In this document: one piece after another, positions 1 through 7,578 of the stretch | Layout: each line of letters opens with the position of its first letter | Numbering within the stretch: the first letter of the stretch is position 1 | Assembly (NCBI GenBank): GCA_051748565.1 | Contig: JBNJHN010000036.1 | Location: 1 to 18,835 of the forward strand | Length of the DNA: 18,835 nucleotides | From: SKPH01 sp051748565 | GTDB taxonomy: Bacteria > Bacillota > Dethiobacteria > DTU022 | Reading direction: 5' to 3' | Translations under genes and position numbers: made by a program | Notes under the pieces: generated by a model | The model's input: the letters and a program-made list of their open reading frames with translations, nothing else | Database searches by the model: none | Told to the model about the DNA's origin: nothing

Positions 1-306
1 CTAAGGATAGAAGCGGCAGCTTCTCTGAATGATGCTTCCCGAAAATACCAGGTTGTCATGATCGATACAGATAATGGCAGCAGCTGGCTCAGTTTGCCCT
101 CGAATGCTTTTTTCTACGGTAAAGTTGGTTTGCAATTGATTAAAAACTGCCTTCACTCCGATGGGGTGGCCTGTTTTTGGTCTTCCGAAAGGGAAGAACC
201 CTTTGAAAAACAATTGGTAAATACGTTTCGGCAGGTAAATTTCCATAAGGTAAAGGAAAAAACAGGGTACGAAGGCTGCTATTACCTGGTCCGTGGATCA
301 ATTTAA
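1..306 (+). CDS. C-terminal part of a spermidine-synthase-like protein (partial, 5' end outside window)
   Basis: The frame is open from the first base and ends at TAA 304-306, giving the last 101 residues of a protein that starts outside the window. The segment VVMIDTDNG followed by LPSNAFFY and, about 25 residues later, GVACFWSS matches the second half of the Rossmann-fold core in spermidine-synthase-like proteins (typically an aspartate-rich strand, a 'PSNA' loop, then a 'GGVLAVWS' strand). Members of this family transfer an aminopropyl or other group from an S-adenosyl compound, but many distant members have no known activity. The SAM-binding N-terminal half is not visible, so function cannot be settled. 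No clear terminator follows the stop. Confidence 0.6.
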   Translation, partial: LRIEAAASLNDASRKYQVVMIDTDNGSSWLSLPSNAFFYGKVGLQLIKNCLHSDGVACFWSSEREEPFEKQLVNTFRQVNFHKVKEKTGYEGCYYLVRGSI

Positions 307-607
307 ACAGTAATTACAATGGGGTTGATCTATCCGTAACTAATCCTGAAAACAAACCCTGATAAACTCCTAATTTCCCGGGAAATAAATAAACAAATAT
401 TTGCAATATTAAAAGAATTATTGCATAATAGAATCAAGAAAAGCAGGGCTGTTAACCGGTTTTAGTTAACGGATTTCCATTCTTTACTGCATTCTTATCA
501 ACGATTTCTAATCACTGGTAAGACCTGTTAATCCGGAAGGCCTTTAAATTTGGCTCGAACTGATATGGTTAATTTTATTAAGATCTTTCCTGTGAAGGAG
601 AAGCAGA
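307..607. other. 301-base intergenic region with a promoter and long leader
   Basis: No convincing reading frame lies between the spermidine-synthase-like gene and the Cfa-like gene. The AT-rich part near 385-435 holds a promoter (listed separately), which would leave a leader of about 170 bases before the Cfa-like start. That leader contains two GTTAAC-centred repeats at about 451-471, one of them next to the palindrome AACCGGTT. I see no strong hairpin with a T-tract and no riboswitch class I recognise. Confidence 0.6.
401..429 (+). promoter_or_regulatory. Sigma-A-like promoter for the Cfa-like gene
   Basis: TTGCAA at 401-406 (-35) and CATAAT at 424-429 (-10) are separated by 17 bases in an AT-rich stretch. 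Each hexamer is one or two bases away from the housekeeping consensus. Transcription would start near 436, about 170 bases before the ATG at 608. Confidence 0.5.
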
Positions 608-1807
608 ATGGATAAAAACCTCTTAAGGGCTGTTTTCCGCAGTATAAAAGGGGCGCCAATTGCTGTAACTTATTGGGACGGCGATACTGAAATATTCGGA
701 GCTCTTCCGAATGAGAAACCACAGATCCGGGTAATAGTCAAAGAAAAATTAAATTTAAAAGAAATGCTCTCTGATCCGGAAATCAATTTTAGTGAAGCCT
801 ATCTGGATCAAAAAATTGATGTTGAAGGAAATTTAAAGGAACTTTTTTACTTATTAATAAAAAATGAAGAGCTTTTCAAAAGGGGTTCCACTAAAGATGG
901 GCTCTTCCAGCGCTTTATGAAAACTAAAAAAGAGCTGCCGGCTCAGGAAGAAGCCACCGACGTACACTATCACTATAAACTGGACAATGACTTCTACAGG
1001 CTGTGGCTTGATAAAACTATGAGCTTTTCCTGCGGTTATTTTAAAACCAAGGAAGATACCCTTGAGCAAGCGCAGCTGCAAAAGATTGACCACATTTTGA
1101 ACAAACTTCAATTAAAAGAGGGAGAAACCCTGCTTGATATCGGCAGTGGCTGGGGCTGGCTAATTATTAAAGCTGCCAGGGATTATGGGGCAAAAGCCAT
1201 GGGTATAACCTTGAGCAAAGAGGAAGAAGAGCAAACCAAACAGCGGATCAAGCAAGAAGGACTCGAAGATATGGTTGAAGTGCGCCTGGCTGATTATCGT
1301 GATCTTTGTGTGGAAGGGCATACTTTCGACAAAATTTCCAGTGTGGGCATGTTTAAGTATGTTGGTAAACATTATATACCAGCCTATTTCTCATGTCTGA
1401 AGAAAATGTTGAAGCCACAGGGACTATCCCTGCTTCATACAATTACACGCCCTATTGAATCTCCGACAAACCCTCTGCTGGAAAAGTATATCTTCCCCTG
1501 GGGTCATATTCCTTCTCTGCGAGAAATAATATGGAAAATGTCTGATCAACCTTTTCATCTTATTGACACCGAAAGTCTGCGTCTGCACTATGCAATTACC
1601 ACCGGCCACTGGGTTGAAAATTTTGAAAAAGTCACCGACCAGGTAAGAGAAAAATATGGAGAACGGTTTGTCCGGATGTGGCGTTTGTATCTTGTGGGCT
1701 GCACTGCTTTATTTCAACACAGCGGACTTGATATTCATCAGTTGCTTTTCAGTAATGGTCTCTGCAACGACCTGCCCCTGACTCGGGATTACCTCTATAA
1801 AAAATAA
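608..1807 (+). CDS. cfa: Cyclopropane-fatty-acyl-phospholipid synthase-like enzyme
   Basis: 399 residues, close to the usual Cfa length. Cfa enzymes transfer a methylene group from S-adenosylmethionine to the double bond of membrane phospholipid acyl chains, at the membrane surface. The N-terminal part (about 1-110) is the lipid-facing domain. The linker VHYHYKLDNDFYRLWLD (119-135) leads into the SAM-binding core LLDIGSGWGW (175-184), and LLHTI (275-279) and the C-terminal tail are also typical. GAAGGAG lies 7 bases before the ATG and supports this start. Two positions differ from E. coli Cfa: the Cys of 'DIGCGWGG' is Ser180, and the Glu of 'GMFEHVG' is Lys250 (GMFKYVG). Both residues belong to the bicarbonate-binding active site in the E. 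coli enzyme; the partner His277 and Ile279 are kept. It could be a Cfa with altered chemistry or an inactive copy. Confidence 0.85.
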   Translation: MDKNLLRAVFRSIKGAPIAVTYWDGDTEIFGALPNEKPQIRVIVKEKLNLKEMLSDPEINFSEAYLDQKIDVEGNLKELFYLLIKNEELFKRGSTKDGLFQRFMKTKKELPAQEEATDVHYHYKLDNDFYRLWLDKTMSFSCGYFKTKEDTLEQAQLQKIDHILNKLQLKEGETLLDIGSGWGWLIIKAARDYGAKAMGITLSKEEEEQTKQRIKQEGLEDMVEVRLADYRDLCVEGHTFDKISSVGMFKYVGKHYIPAYFSCLKKMLKPQGLSLLHTITRPIESPTNPLLEKYIFPWGHIPSLREIIWKMSDQPFHLIDTESLRLHYAITTGHWVENFEKVTDQVREKYGERFVRMWRLYLVGCTALFQHSGLDIHQLLFSNGLCNDLPLTRDYLYKK

Positions 1808-2085
1808 ACAGTTACCGCTTACTGCCCCGTCGCAGTAAAATTTAATTTTTTGGATAAGAGATTGCTTTTCTGCTGGGATTTTAATACGACTCAACATTGT
1901 GGCAGATCGAGCTGGCCCGACCAAAAACCAGGCATTCTTTCGGTCTGATTTGACCTGGAGAGAAGCAGGGGCGTCAGGAGTTTAAAAGCTTTACCGGAAT
2001 AAGTAAAAGAAAAAGCTCGAGTATTCAGCCCGGTTGACGGTACCCATACCCGGGCAGAAATTTAAAAGTCCGTCGTTTCCGCCAA

Positions 2086-2838
2086 CTAGTTCTTGCTTGT
2101 TATGCGGAGCAGGGCGGCCAATGCCTGGTATACTTTTTTGCTGTCCAGGGTATTGGAAAGGCCTACTATCCAGATAGCTGCCGTTGTTTGTCCATATATA
2201 TCGGTTACAGGGACGCAAACAGCGTTAACCCCCTGAATGTATTCTTCGAAATCTGTAGCGTAACCATGTTTTCTTACTTTTTTAATCTCTTCGATGTATT
2301 CAGATCTTCCGGTAATCGAATTCTCTGTAAACCTTGGGAGCGGATCCCTCAGTATCCCCAACAAATCCTGGTCTGAGAATGAAGCTAAAAAAACTTTTCC
2401 GGCAGCTCCGGCAACAAGAGGTATTCTGCTGCCCACCGGGGCGGAGATCTTTAATCCCGAGGGGCTGTCAACTTTTTCAATGATGGTAATTTTTTCACCA
2501 TCGCAGACACCCAGGAAAACTGTTTCCTTAAACTCGTTGTATAATTCTTCCATATAAGGATGCAGCGATACTCTTAAATCGTCACCGGCAAAGGCCTTAT
2601 TCCCCAGTTCGATCAGGGTAGGGCCCAGGCTGAATTTCTTATAGGAGTCTTGTGTGATCACTCCCAGGTCTAGAAAAGCCTGGGCAATGCCATGAAGTGT
2701 ACCCTTGGACAGATTTAATGTACGGGCAAGGTCGCTTATACCCATTTTTTCGCTGCCGGAGGCAATTTCATTAAGCACGGCAAAGGCCTTGTACAATAAG
2801 GGGGCGCTGTAACCGGTTGTAGCTTTCTTTGTTATCAT
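2086..2838 (-). CDS. IclR-family transcriptional regulator
   Basis: 250 residues, standard for IclR proteins, which bind palindromic operators as dimers or tetramers and respond to small, often aromatic or carboxylic, ligands. The N-terminal winged helix-turn-helix covers about residues 12-75, with the helix pair in MGISDLARTLNLSKGTLHGI (32-51). The effector domain follows (about 85-250), including PVGSRIPLVAGAAGKVFLA (134-152) and EEYIQGVNAVCVPV (198-211). GGAG sits 8 bases before the ATG. It is the last gene of the minus-strand hydroxylase operon, 129 bases after the molybdopterin subunit, so it is probably the local regulator. The ligand is unknown but is presumably the hydroxylase substrate or a product. 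Confidence 0.92.
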   Translation of the reverse strand: MITKKATTGYSAPLLYKAFAVLNEIASGSEKMGISDLARTLNLSKGTLHGIAQAFLDLGVITQDSYKKFSLGPTLIELGNKAFAGDDLRVSLHPYMEELYNEFKETVFLGVCDGEKITIIEKVDSPSGLKISAPVGSRIPLVAGAAGKVFLASFSDQDLLGILRDPLPRFTENSITGRSEYIEEIKKVRKHGYATDFEEYIQGVNAVCVPVTDIYGQTTAAIWIVGLSNTLDSKKVYQALAALLRITSKN

Positions 2839-2967
2839 ATTCCCAACTCCATCGTCATTATATGGCCAATGCCCGGGGTCATTTCCTGGAAACTGGAACC
2901 TGCTGCCGCTATGGGCGAAACGGCAAAAGGTTCCAGCATATTCTTGACAACCGGACAGGCCGGTATG

Positions 2968-5334
2968 CTATTTATGGCCTTTTTCCTTTGCTTCCCTGGC
3001 TTCCTTCAGACCACGCCAGATTTTTTCAGGAGTAAGGGGTAATTCAGCTATCCGCACCCCGATGGCATCATACACGGCGTTGGCAACACAACCGAGAGTG
3101 GGAGTCGTGGCTCCCTCCCCCACTTCTTTCACGCCCCAGGGACCATTGGGTTCAAAAGTGTCAAGCACCAGGGACTCGACATGGGGCATATCGAGTGCAG
3201 TTGGCAGCCGGTATTCGGCAAAGTTTCCGTTGAGCAGTTTTCCATTTTCGTCGAAAACCACCTTTTCCCAGATGGTTTCTCCAATGCCCATGGAAAATGC
3301 ACCGTGTACCTGGCCGTGCAGCAACTGCGGATTGACCACGAATCCACTGTCATGCACATCCCAGGTGCCAAGCAATTTTGTGACCCCTGTTTCCATATCT
3401 ACTTCAACTTCACATACCTGGGTGGCGCTGCTATAAGCTGGTGATGTGCCCACCGCCGCTCCCTTATGCTTGCCGCCCAGTTTGCCCGGGTGATAGTAAC
3501 CGGTGCCGGTCAATACGCCATGCTTCACAAAATAAGCGCGGGCCACCTCGACAAAGGTAATATTTACAGCCGGTTCCTGTTTTACATAGATGATGCCTTC
3601 TTCACATTCCAACTCTTCCGGAACTAATTTGCCCGAACGGTAGCCCCCGTCTTCCTTAACTTCCAGCATTTCCGCCGCCTGGATGAGAATCTTCTTTTTC
3701 ACATCTTCTCCGGCTCTTTTTACCGCCCAGCCCGCCATTAAGGTTTGCCGGCTGGCATAAGCGCCAAAGTCGAGGGTGGCCAGATCCGTATCCCTGGTAC
3801 AAATCGAAATGTCTTTGAACGGATATCCCATCGCCTGTGCAGCCATCTGGGTAAGCACCGTATCGCTGCCCTGGCCAATATCCACCGCCTGCGTATAAAG
3901 AATGGCATGGGTACCGTCGTGGTATAATTTGATCATAGCCACGGAATGGGGCAGATCAGTCCGGTACATGCAGAACCCTGCACCGGAGACAAAACCGCCG
4001 TTACCCACACCGATTCCCCTGCCTGCGGGCATCTTGCCTTTCTTATTTTTCCACCCGGATACATCCCGAGCCAGTTCATTTGCTTCTTTTAAATAGTACG
4101 ACTTTACTTCGTAGCCGTTTGGAGTGACCGTGTTGGCTTTACGAGCATTGATAATGCGCATTTCGATGGGGTCAATGCCGAGATCTTCGGCGATGTGGTC
4201 CAAGTGGCTCTCAAAAGCGTAACGGGGGTGTGGTTGTCCATGTCCCCTTTGTGCGCCGCAGGGCGGCAAATTGGTCACAAAACGATAGGCGTCAAACCTG
4301 TAATTGTCGAAATCATAAAGCACCGTGAGCAGGGACCCGGCATAATAAGATGTGGCCACACCCAGGCCGGTGTAAGCACCGCCGTCCAGGATTATTTCGC
4401 TTTCCACGAAAACAAGCTTGCCGTCCCTGTTAACACCGGATGTATATGTCATGTCCATGCCATGGCGGCCGCGGCCGTTTAACCAGACTTCTTCCATGTC
4501 AAAGAACATTTTGACAGGCTGACCGGTTATCCTGGAAAGAACTACAGCTGCGACATCCAGGCCGCTGACATCGAGCTTGCCGCCGAAACCGGCCCCCACA
4601 TAGGGGATAGTAACACGCACGTCTCCTTCCTTCAGGTCAAAGATGCGGGCCAGGTGATGCTGCAGGTAGTGGGCTGATTGATGGGCAGCATGAACATGAA
4701 CTCTTTTCCCTTCCCAGTTTGCGATTGTACAGTGAGGCTCGATAAAACCGTGCAGTGTTCGCTGACCCATCAGGCGGTCGGTACGGATATAATGAGCATC
4801 CTTCTTGGCTTGTTCAACATCACCGAACTCTAAATGGATCTCCGTGTTCACGTTGCCCGGGTATTCTTCAAATATTTGTGGCGCATCTGCCCTGGCCGCA
4901 TCCGCGGGTGTAAAAACCGCCGGCAGTACTTCGTATTCCACTTTGATCAGCTCCAGGGCTTTATAGACGGTCTCCTCGTCAACGGCGCAGACTGCACCAA
5001 TTTTATCGCCGTAATACCTGACTTTGTCGATGCAAAAAATGGTTTCATCGTAGCGTGCGGGGCTGAGGCCGTACCTAGTCGAAGGCACATCCTTGGCTGT
5101 AATAATAGCCCTGACGCCGGGCAGCTTTTCGGCTTCGGAAGTGTCTATCTTAAGAATACGGGCATGGGCCTCGGTGCTGCGAATCAGTTTACCGTAAAGC
5201 ATATTGGAAAACTTAAGATCAGCGGCAAACTTGCCGCGTCCGGTCACTTTATCCAGCGCATCAGTTCTTCCTAGGTCTTTCCCGATGTATGCATAATCTT
5301 TATTTTGATTTAAATAAGAGAATTTTTTGTTCAT
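2968..5334 (-). CDS. Molybdopterin-binding large subunit, xanthine dehydrogenase family (4-hydroxybenzoyl-CoA reductase alpha-like)
   Basis: 788 residues, the usual length for the stand-alone molybdenum subunit. This cytoplasmic subunit holds the molybdenum-cytosine-dinucleotide-type cofactor and does the hydroxylation or reductive dehydroxylation. An N-terminal a/b-hammerhead domain (about 18-135) is followed by two MoCo-binding halves. Visible motifs are GAGFGGK (247-253), QRGHGQPHPRYAFES (362-376) with the Arg that matches the substrate-binding Arg of xanthine oxidase, DIGQGSD (485-491), and VKEVGEG (735-741), where Glu740 aligns with the catalytic Glu after 'VG'. The RGHG and VKEVGEG motifs resemble HcrA more than xanthine dehydrogenases. 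The ATG lies 5 bases after the [2Fe-2S] gene stop and its ribosome site (AAGGAAGG) is inside that gene, so the two are tightly coupled. The substrate cannot be read from sequence. Confidence 0.92.
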   Translation of the reverse strand: MNKKFSYLNQNKDYAYIGKDLGRTDALDKVTGRGKFAADLKFSNMLYGKLIRSTEAHARILKIDTSEAEKLPGVRAIITAKDVPSTRYGLSPARYDETIFCIDKVRYYGDKIGAVCAVDEETVYKALELIKVEYEVLPAVFTPADAARADAPQIFEEYPGNVNTEIHLEFGDVEQAKKDAHYIRTDRLMGQRTLHGFIEPHCTIANWEGKRVHVHAAHQSAHYLQHHLARIFDLKEGDVRVTIPYVGAGFGGKLDVSGLDVAAVVLSRITGQPVKMFFDMEEVWLNGRGRHGMDMTYTSGVNRDGKLVFVESEIILDGGAYTGLGVATSYYAGSLLTVLYDFDNYRFDAYRFVTNLPPCGAQRGHGQPHPRYAFESHLDHIAEDLGIDPIEMRIINARKANTVTPNGYEVKSYYLKEANELARDVSGWKNKKGKMPAGRGIGVGNGGFVSGAGFCMYRTDLPHSVAMIKLYHDGTHAILYTQAVDIGQGSDTVLTQMAAQAMGYPFKDISICTRDTDLATLDFGAYASRQTLMAGWAVKRAGEDVKKKILIQAAEMLEVKEDGGYRSGKLVPEELECEEGIIYVKQEPAVNITFVEVARAYFVKHGVLTGTGYYHPGKLGGKHKGAAVGTSPAYSSATQVCEVEVDMETGVTKLLGTWDVHDSGFVVNPQLLHGQVHGAFSMGIGETIWEKVVFDENGKLLNGNFAEYRLPTALDMPHVESLVLDTFEPNGPWGVKEVGEGATTPTLGCVANAVYDAIGVRIAELPLTPEKIWRGLKEAREAKEKGHK

Positions 5335-5339
5335 TTAAC

Positions 5340-5852
5340 TCATCCTTCCTTTGCCTGGTAACTGTCTGCAGCGTCTAAAATTGCTTCCACGTAATGAATG
5401 TAACCGGTACAACGGCACAGGTTACCCCCAATAGCCTCACGCACTTCATGTTCAGTAGGATGTGGGTTATTCATAAGCAAGGCCTTGGCCGACATGAGGA
5501 TTCCCGGAGCACAGAATCCACATTGTGGCGCCGAGTGCTCGATGAATTTTTCTTGGAGGATATCAAGCTTTGCGTCTGCCGCAAGACCCTCAACGGTTGT
5601 AACTTCCCGTCCGTTTACGCTGATGGTGAGCACCATGCATGAATTAACCGGCTTCCCATCCAGCAGCACGGTACAGGCACCGCAGTCACCCTGACCGCAA
5701 GCTCTTTTTGTACCGGTAAGATTGAGGTCGTCCCGTAAGAAGTTTACGAGCAAACTATTTGCTTTAATCATTCTGGTGTATTTGATACCGTTTACTGTTA
5801 TCGATACCAGGTAACGCTTTATGCCATCCTTATCAATCACAAAATTCGCCAA
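5340..5852 (-). CDS. [2Fe-2S] ferredoxin-type small subunit of the molybdenum hydroxylase
   Basis: 170 residues, with the two-domain layout of HcrC/CoxS/XdhC-type subunits that pass electrons between the molybdenum site and FAD. The plant-ferredoxin-type cluster is bound by Cys52, Cys57, Cys60 and Cys72 (in CGQGDCGAC and after). The second, helical-domain cluster is bound by Cys111, Cys114, Cys146 and Cys148 (CGFC and CRC). All eight ligands are present. The start is a TTG at 5852, chosen because AAGGAG lies 9 bases upstream and the N-terminus has the usual length. It begins 18 bases after the FAD subunit stop and ends 5 bases before the large subunit, so the three are one transcription unit. 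Confidence 0.93.
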   Translation of the reverse strand: MANFVIDKDGIKRYLVSITVNGIKYTRMIKANSLLVNFLRDDLNLTGTKRACGQGDCGACTVLLDGKPVNSCMVLTISVNGREVTTVEGLAADAKLDILQEKFIEHSAPQCGFCAPGILMSAKALLMNNPHPTEHEVREAIGGNLCRCTGYIHYVEAILDAADSYQAKEG

Positions 5853-5870
5853 TTTTTACAACTCCTTATT

Positions 5871-6758
5871 TTAAACGTGGCCCTCGTCAACAGCTTTCTG
5901 CAGTGCGCGTTTTGTATAGATACGCACCATATCCATGCGATATTCGGCCGATGCCCGTATATCGGAAATGGGCCGGCATTCACCTGACGCCACAACTCCT
6001 GCTTCTGTAAATAGCCCTGCGCTTACCTGTCTGCCCCTGAGCATATTTTCGGCCTTTTTCGCCCGGACAGGAACGGGTGAAACAGCGCCAAGGACGATTC
6101 TTGCATCTTTTAGCACGTTGCCTTCTATCTTTACAGCAGCGGCCACCCCAACAAGGGCCAAGGCACCTGACGCGCGCAAGCTGAATTTAATATACGTGCT
6201 CCCGGTAAAACCGTCATCGGGAATGACAAATTCGGTGATGAGTTCATCATTTTCCAAAACGGTTTGGTTAGGCCCTGTAAAGACATCTTCTAAGGGCAGG
6301 ATCCGCGCTCCCTGCGGCCCAACAATCTTTACTTTTGTGTCAAGGGCGATGAGAATGGGCGGCAGGTCTGCGGAGGGAACAGCGTTACTGATATTACCCC
6401 CTACGGTTCCCAGGTTACGTACCTGGTTGTTCGCCAATTGGTGAGCAGCTTCAGCTACGGACAGGTATTTCTGCTGCAGTACTTTCGAATTTTGTATGTC
6501 GTTATGGGTGGCCCCGGCGCCGATCACGACGCCTTTACCGGTCACGTGCTCAATTATCTTCAGCTTTGTCAGCTGCCCTATGTCTACAAGAACTTCCGGT
6601 GCCAGCAAATCCTTTTTCATCTTGATCAGAAGATCGGTGCCGCCGGCGATCGCCTTGGCTTTGGAACCAAACTTATGTAATAACTGGCAGGCTTCTTCGA
6701 CGCTTTCCGGAATATAATACTCAAAATCACGTAGATACACTTTGCTCATCCTCTTCAT
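5871..6758 (-). CDS. FAD-binding medium subunit of the molybdenum hydroxylase
   Basis: 295 residues, typical for CoxM/XdhB-type subunits. The FAD-binding motifs AGGTDLL (38-44) and NLGTVGGNISNA (115-126) are clear, and the C-terminal CO-dehydrogenase-flavoprotein domain covers about 185-290. It takes electrons from the [2Fe-2S] subunit to an external acceptor. The region that carries the additional [4Fe-4S] cluster in 4-hydroxybenzoyl-CoA reductase beta subunits is missing: the only cysteines are Cys24 and Cys261. The start is uncertain. The ATG at 6758 has only a weak ribosome site; an alternative ATG at 6749 has GAAGAGG directly against it. A CTGCTCAG/CTGAGCAG inverted repeat lies just upstream. 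Confidence 0.92.
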   Translation of the reverse strand: MKRMSKVYLRDFEYYIPESVEEACQLLHKFGSKAKAIAGGTDLLIKMKKDLLAPEVLVDIGQLTKLKIIEHVTGKGVVIGAGATHNDIQNSKVLQQKYLSVAEAAHQLANNQVRNLGTVGGNISNAVPSADLPPILIALDTKVKIVGPQGARILPLEDVFTGPNQTVLENDELITEFVIPDDGFTGSTYIKFSLRASGALALVGVAAAVKIEGNVLKDARIVLGAVSPVPVRAKKAENMLRGRQVSAGLFTEAGVVASGECRPISDIRASAEYRMDMVRIYTKRALQKAVDEGHV

Positions 6759-6770
6759 TTTAATTTGTAT

Positions 6771-6814
6771 CTGCTCAGGAAAATTTACAATGTACCGTTG
6801 CCCGGGCTGAGCAG
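6771..6814 (-). repeat. 8-base inverted repeat just upstream of the FAD subunit gene
   Basis: CTGCTCAG at 6771-6778 and CTGAGCAG at 6807-6814 are exact inverted copies with a 28-base loop. In the minus-strand transcript the hairpin would end about 12 bases before the ATG at 6758, in a leader with no strong ribosome site. No T-tract follows, so it is not a terminator. It could be an operator or an RNA element that affects translation or processing between the small upstream genes and the hydroxylase genes. Confidence 0.45.
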
Positions 6815-6831
6815 TTACACCTGTAATCAGA

Positions 6832-6841
6832 TCACTAGTGA
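6832..6841. repeat. 10-base perfect palindrome TCACTAGTGA
   Basis: TCACTAGTGA lies in the 137-base gap between the small unknown gene and the FAD subunit gene. With one mismatch it extends to 14 bases (GATCACTAGTGACC). A short perfect palindrome upstream of a gene is compatible with a regulator site, but there is no second copy in the window and chance is possible. Confidence 0.3.
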
Positions 6842-6895
6842 CCTGGTGGACCTGGCAGAAATATTATTCACTGTCGGCCGGAGCCTGCTACAACC

Positions 6896-7192
6896 TTAAC
6901 CTCCACCAACCATGAAATTAACCAGGAGCCTCAGTAAGGTGATCCTGTCATCGGCCGAAAGAATGGCCGTCCCCTTGTCATCAATGGCATGAACAGTTCC
7001 CGGTTCATCTTTCGGCTCAACCATACTCCATCCCAGTTTAGATAATTTTTCCCAATACAGAGAAGTCCAGCCATAGCTATCTTTCCAATAGATTTTGGTA
7101 TCCACAAAGGGAATCATCTTGTTCATCTCATTAATTTCCTCTTGCGTCACTTCATTTTCTTCCATATCCTTAACCTTTAATCCTCCTATCAT
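6896..7192 (-). CDS. Small unknown protein translationally coupled to the zinc-ribbon gene
   Basis: I do not recognise this protein. From the ATG at 7192 it has 98 residues. That ATG overlaps the stop of the upstream zinc-ribbon gene in an ATGA arrangement, which suggests coupled translation. A second possible start is the ATG at 7165 (89 residues, beginning MEENEVTQEE), preceded by AGGAGG but with a long 16-base spacing. The protein is soluble, has no cysteines in the 89-residue version, begins with an acidic helix-like stretch, and contains a Trp/Tyr-rich centre (KIYWKDSYGWTSLYWEKL) and a C-terminal VNFMVGGG. It sits between the zinc-ribbon gene and the three hydroxylase subunits on the same strand, so a role in that operon is likely but unproven. 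Confidence 0.65.
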   Translation of the reverse strand: MIGGLKVKDMEENEVTQEEINEMNKMIPFVDTKIYWKDSYGWTSLYWEKLSKLGWSMVEPKDEPGTVHAIDDKGTAILSADDRITLLRLLVNFMVGGG

Positions 7193-7578
7193 CCTGCAGG
7201 CAGCCTGAAATTGCAGTGGTCCTGGCATTCGGTTCCATGCTCCGACTTGACGATTCTCTTTCCGGCCCTCGGGCATTTTACCAGGGAGTCTTTGTGATGA
7301 GGACAAACAACCCACCCGGGAGCTTCTAAATTATAACCCGTGCATTTGGAGCAGCGGATTCCACCAGGTGTAGCTTCAAGCTCTGAGCTAAACCTTATCT
7401 GTTTGCAATCCACACAGTAAGCGTACTCCCAATTTTTTATCTTTTCGTTGTAATGTGCTGTACCCTTTTTTTGTTCCCGTGCCCGCTCTTGCTCGTGTAT
7501 TGCCTTGATGATGACCGGGGTCTTGTGCAAAAGTAAAAGATCCGGAGGAAAACATGATCCGCTATTATTATTGTTCAA
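7189..7578 (-). CDS. Cys-rich zinc-ribbon-like protein of unknown function
   Basis: 129 residues, first gene of the intact minus-strand operon. The start is a TTG at 7578, chosen because GGAGG (7588-7592) lies 9 bases upstream and no ATG is available. Residues 22-50 are charged and probably helical. Cys55-X2-Cys58 and Cys76-X2-Cys79 form a classic zinc-ribbon arrangement. Cys92, His94, His95, Cys102, Cys118 and Cys122 could form a second metal site. The pattern could suit a zinc-stabilised adaptor, a nucleic-acid-binding protein or, less likely, an iron-sulphur protein. The next gene starts within its stop codon. The job in a hydroxylase operon (maturation factor, partner or regulator) is not known. 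Confidence 0.7.
   Translation of the reverse strand: MNNNNSGSCFPPDLLLLHKTPVIIKAIHEQERAREQKKGTAHYNEKIKNWEYAYCVDCKQIRFSSELEATPGGIRCSKCTGYNLEAPGWVVCPHHKDSLVKCPRAGKRIVKSEHGTECQDHCNFRLPAG

Noticed and set aside
451..471. Paired GTTAAC repeats upstream of the Cfa-like gene as a terminator or riboswitch
   Set aside because: GTTAAC is itself a palindrome, the flanks do not form a stable stem with a T-tract, and no known riboswitch core is present.
2021..2057. GCCCGG/CCGGGC inverted repeat downstream of the IclR gene as its terminator
   Set aside because: The stem is only 6 bp with a 16-base loop and no T-tract on the minus strand, so I did not list it as a terminator.
1808..2085. Possible RNA gene or gene remnant in the convergent gap after the Cfa-like gene
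   Set aside because: No tRNA-like fold, no meaningful open frame and no recognisable protein remnant was found on either strand.
3062..3436. 124-codon open frame on the plus strand within the hydroxylase large-subunit gene
   Set aside because: It lies wholly opposite an intact, well-recognised gene, and its sequence shows no domain or ribosome site; it is a shadow of high-GC third codon positions.
4834..5274. 146-codon open frame on the plus strand within the same large-subunit gene
   Set aside because: Antisense shadow of the conserved N-terminal part of the molybdenum subunit, with no recognisable protein features.
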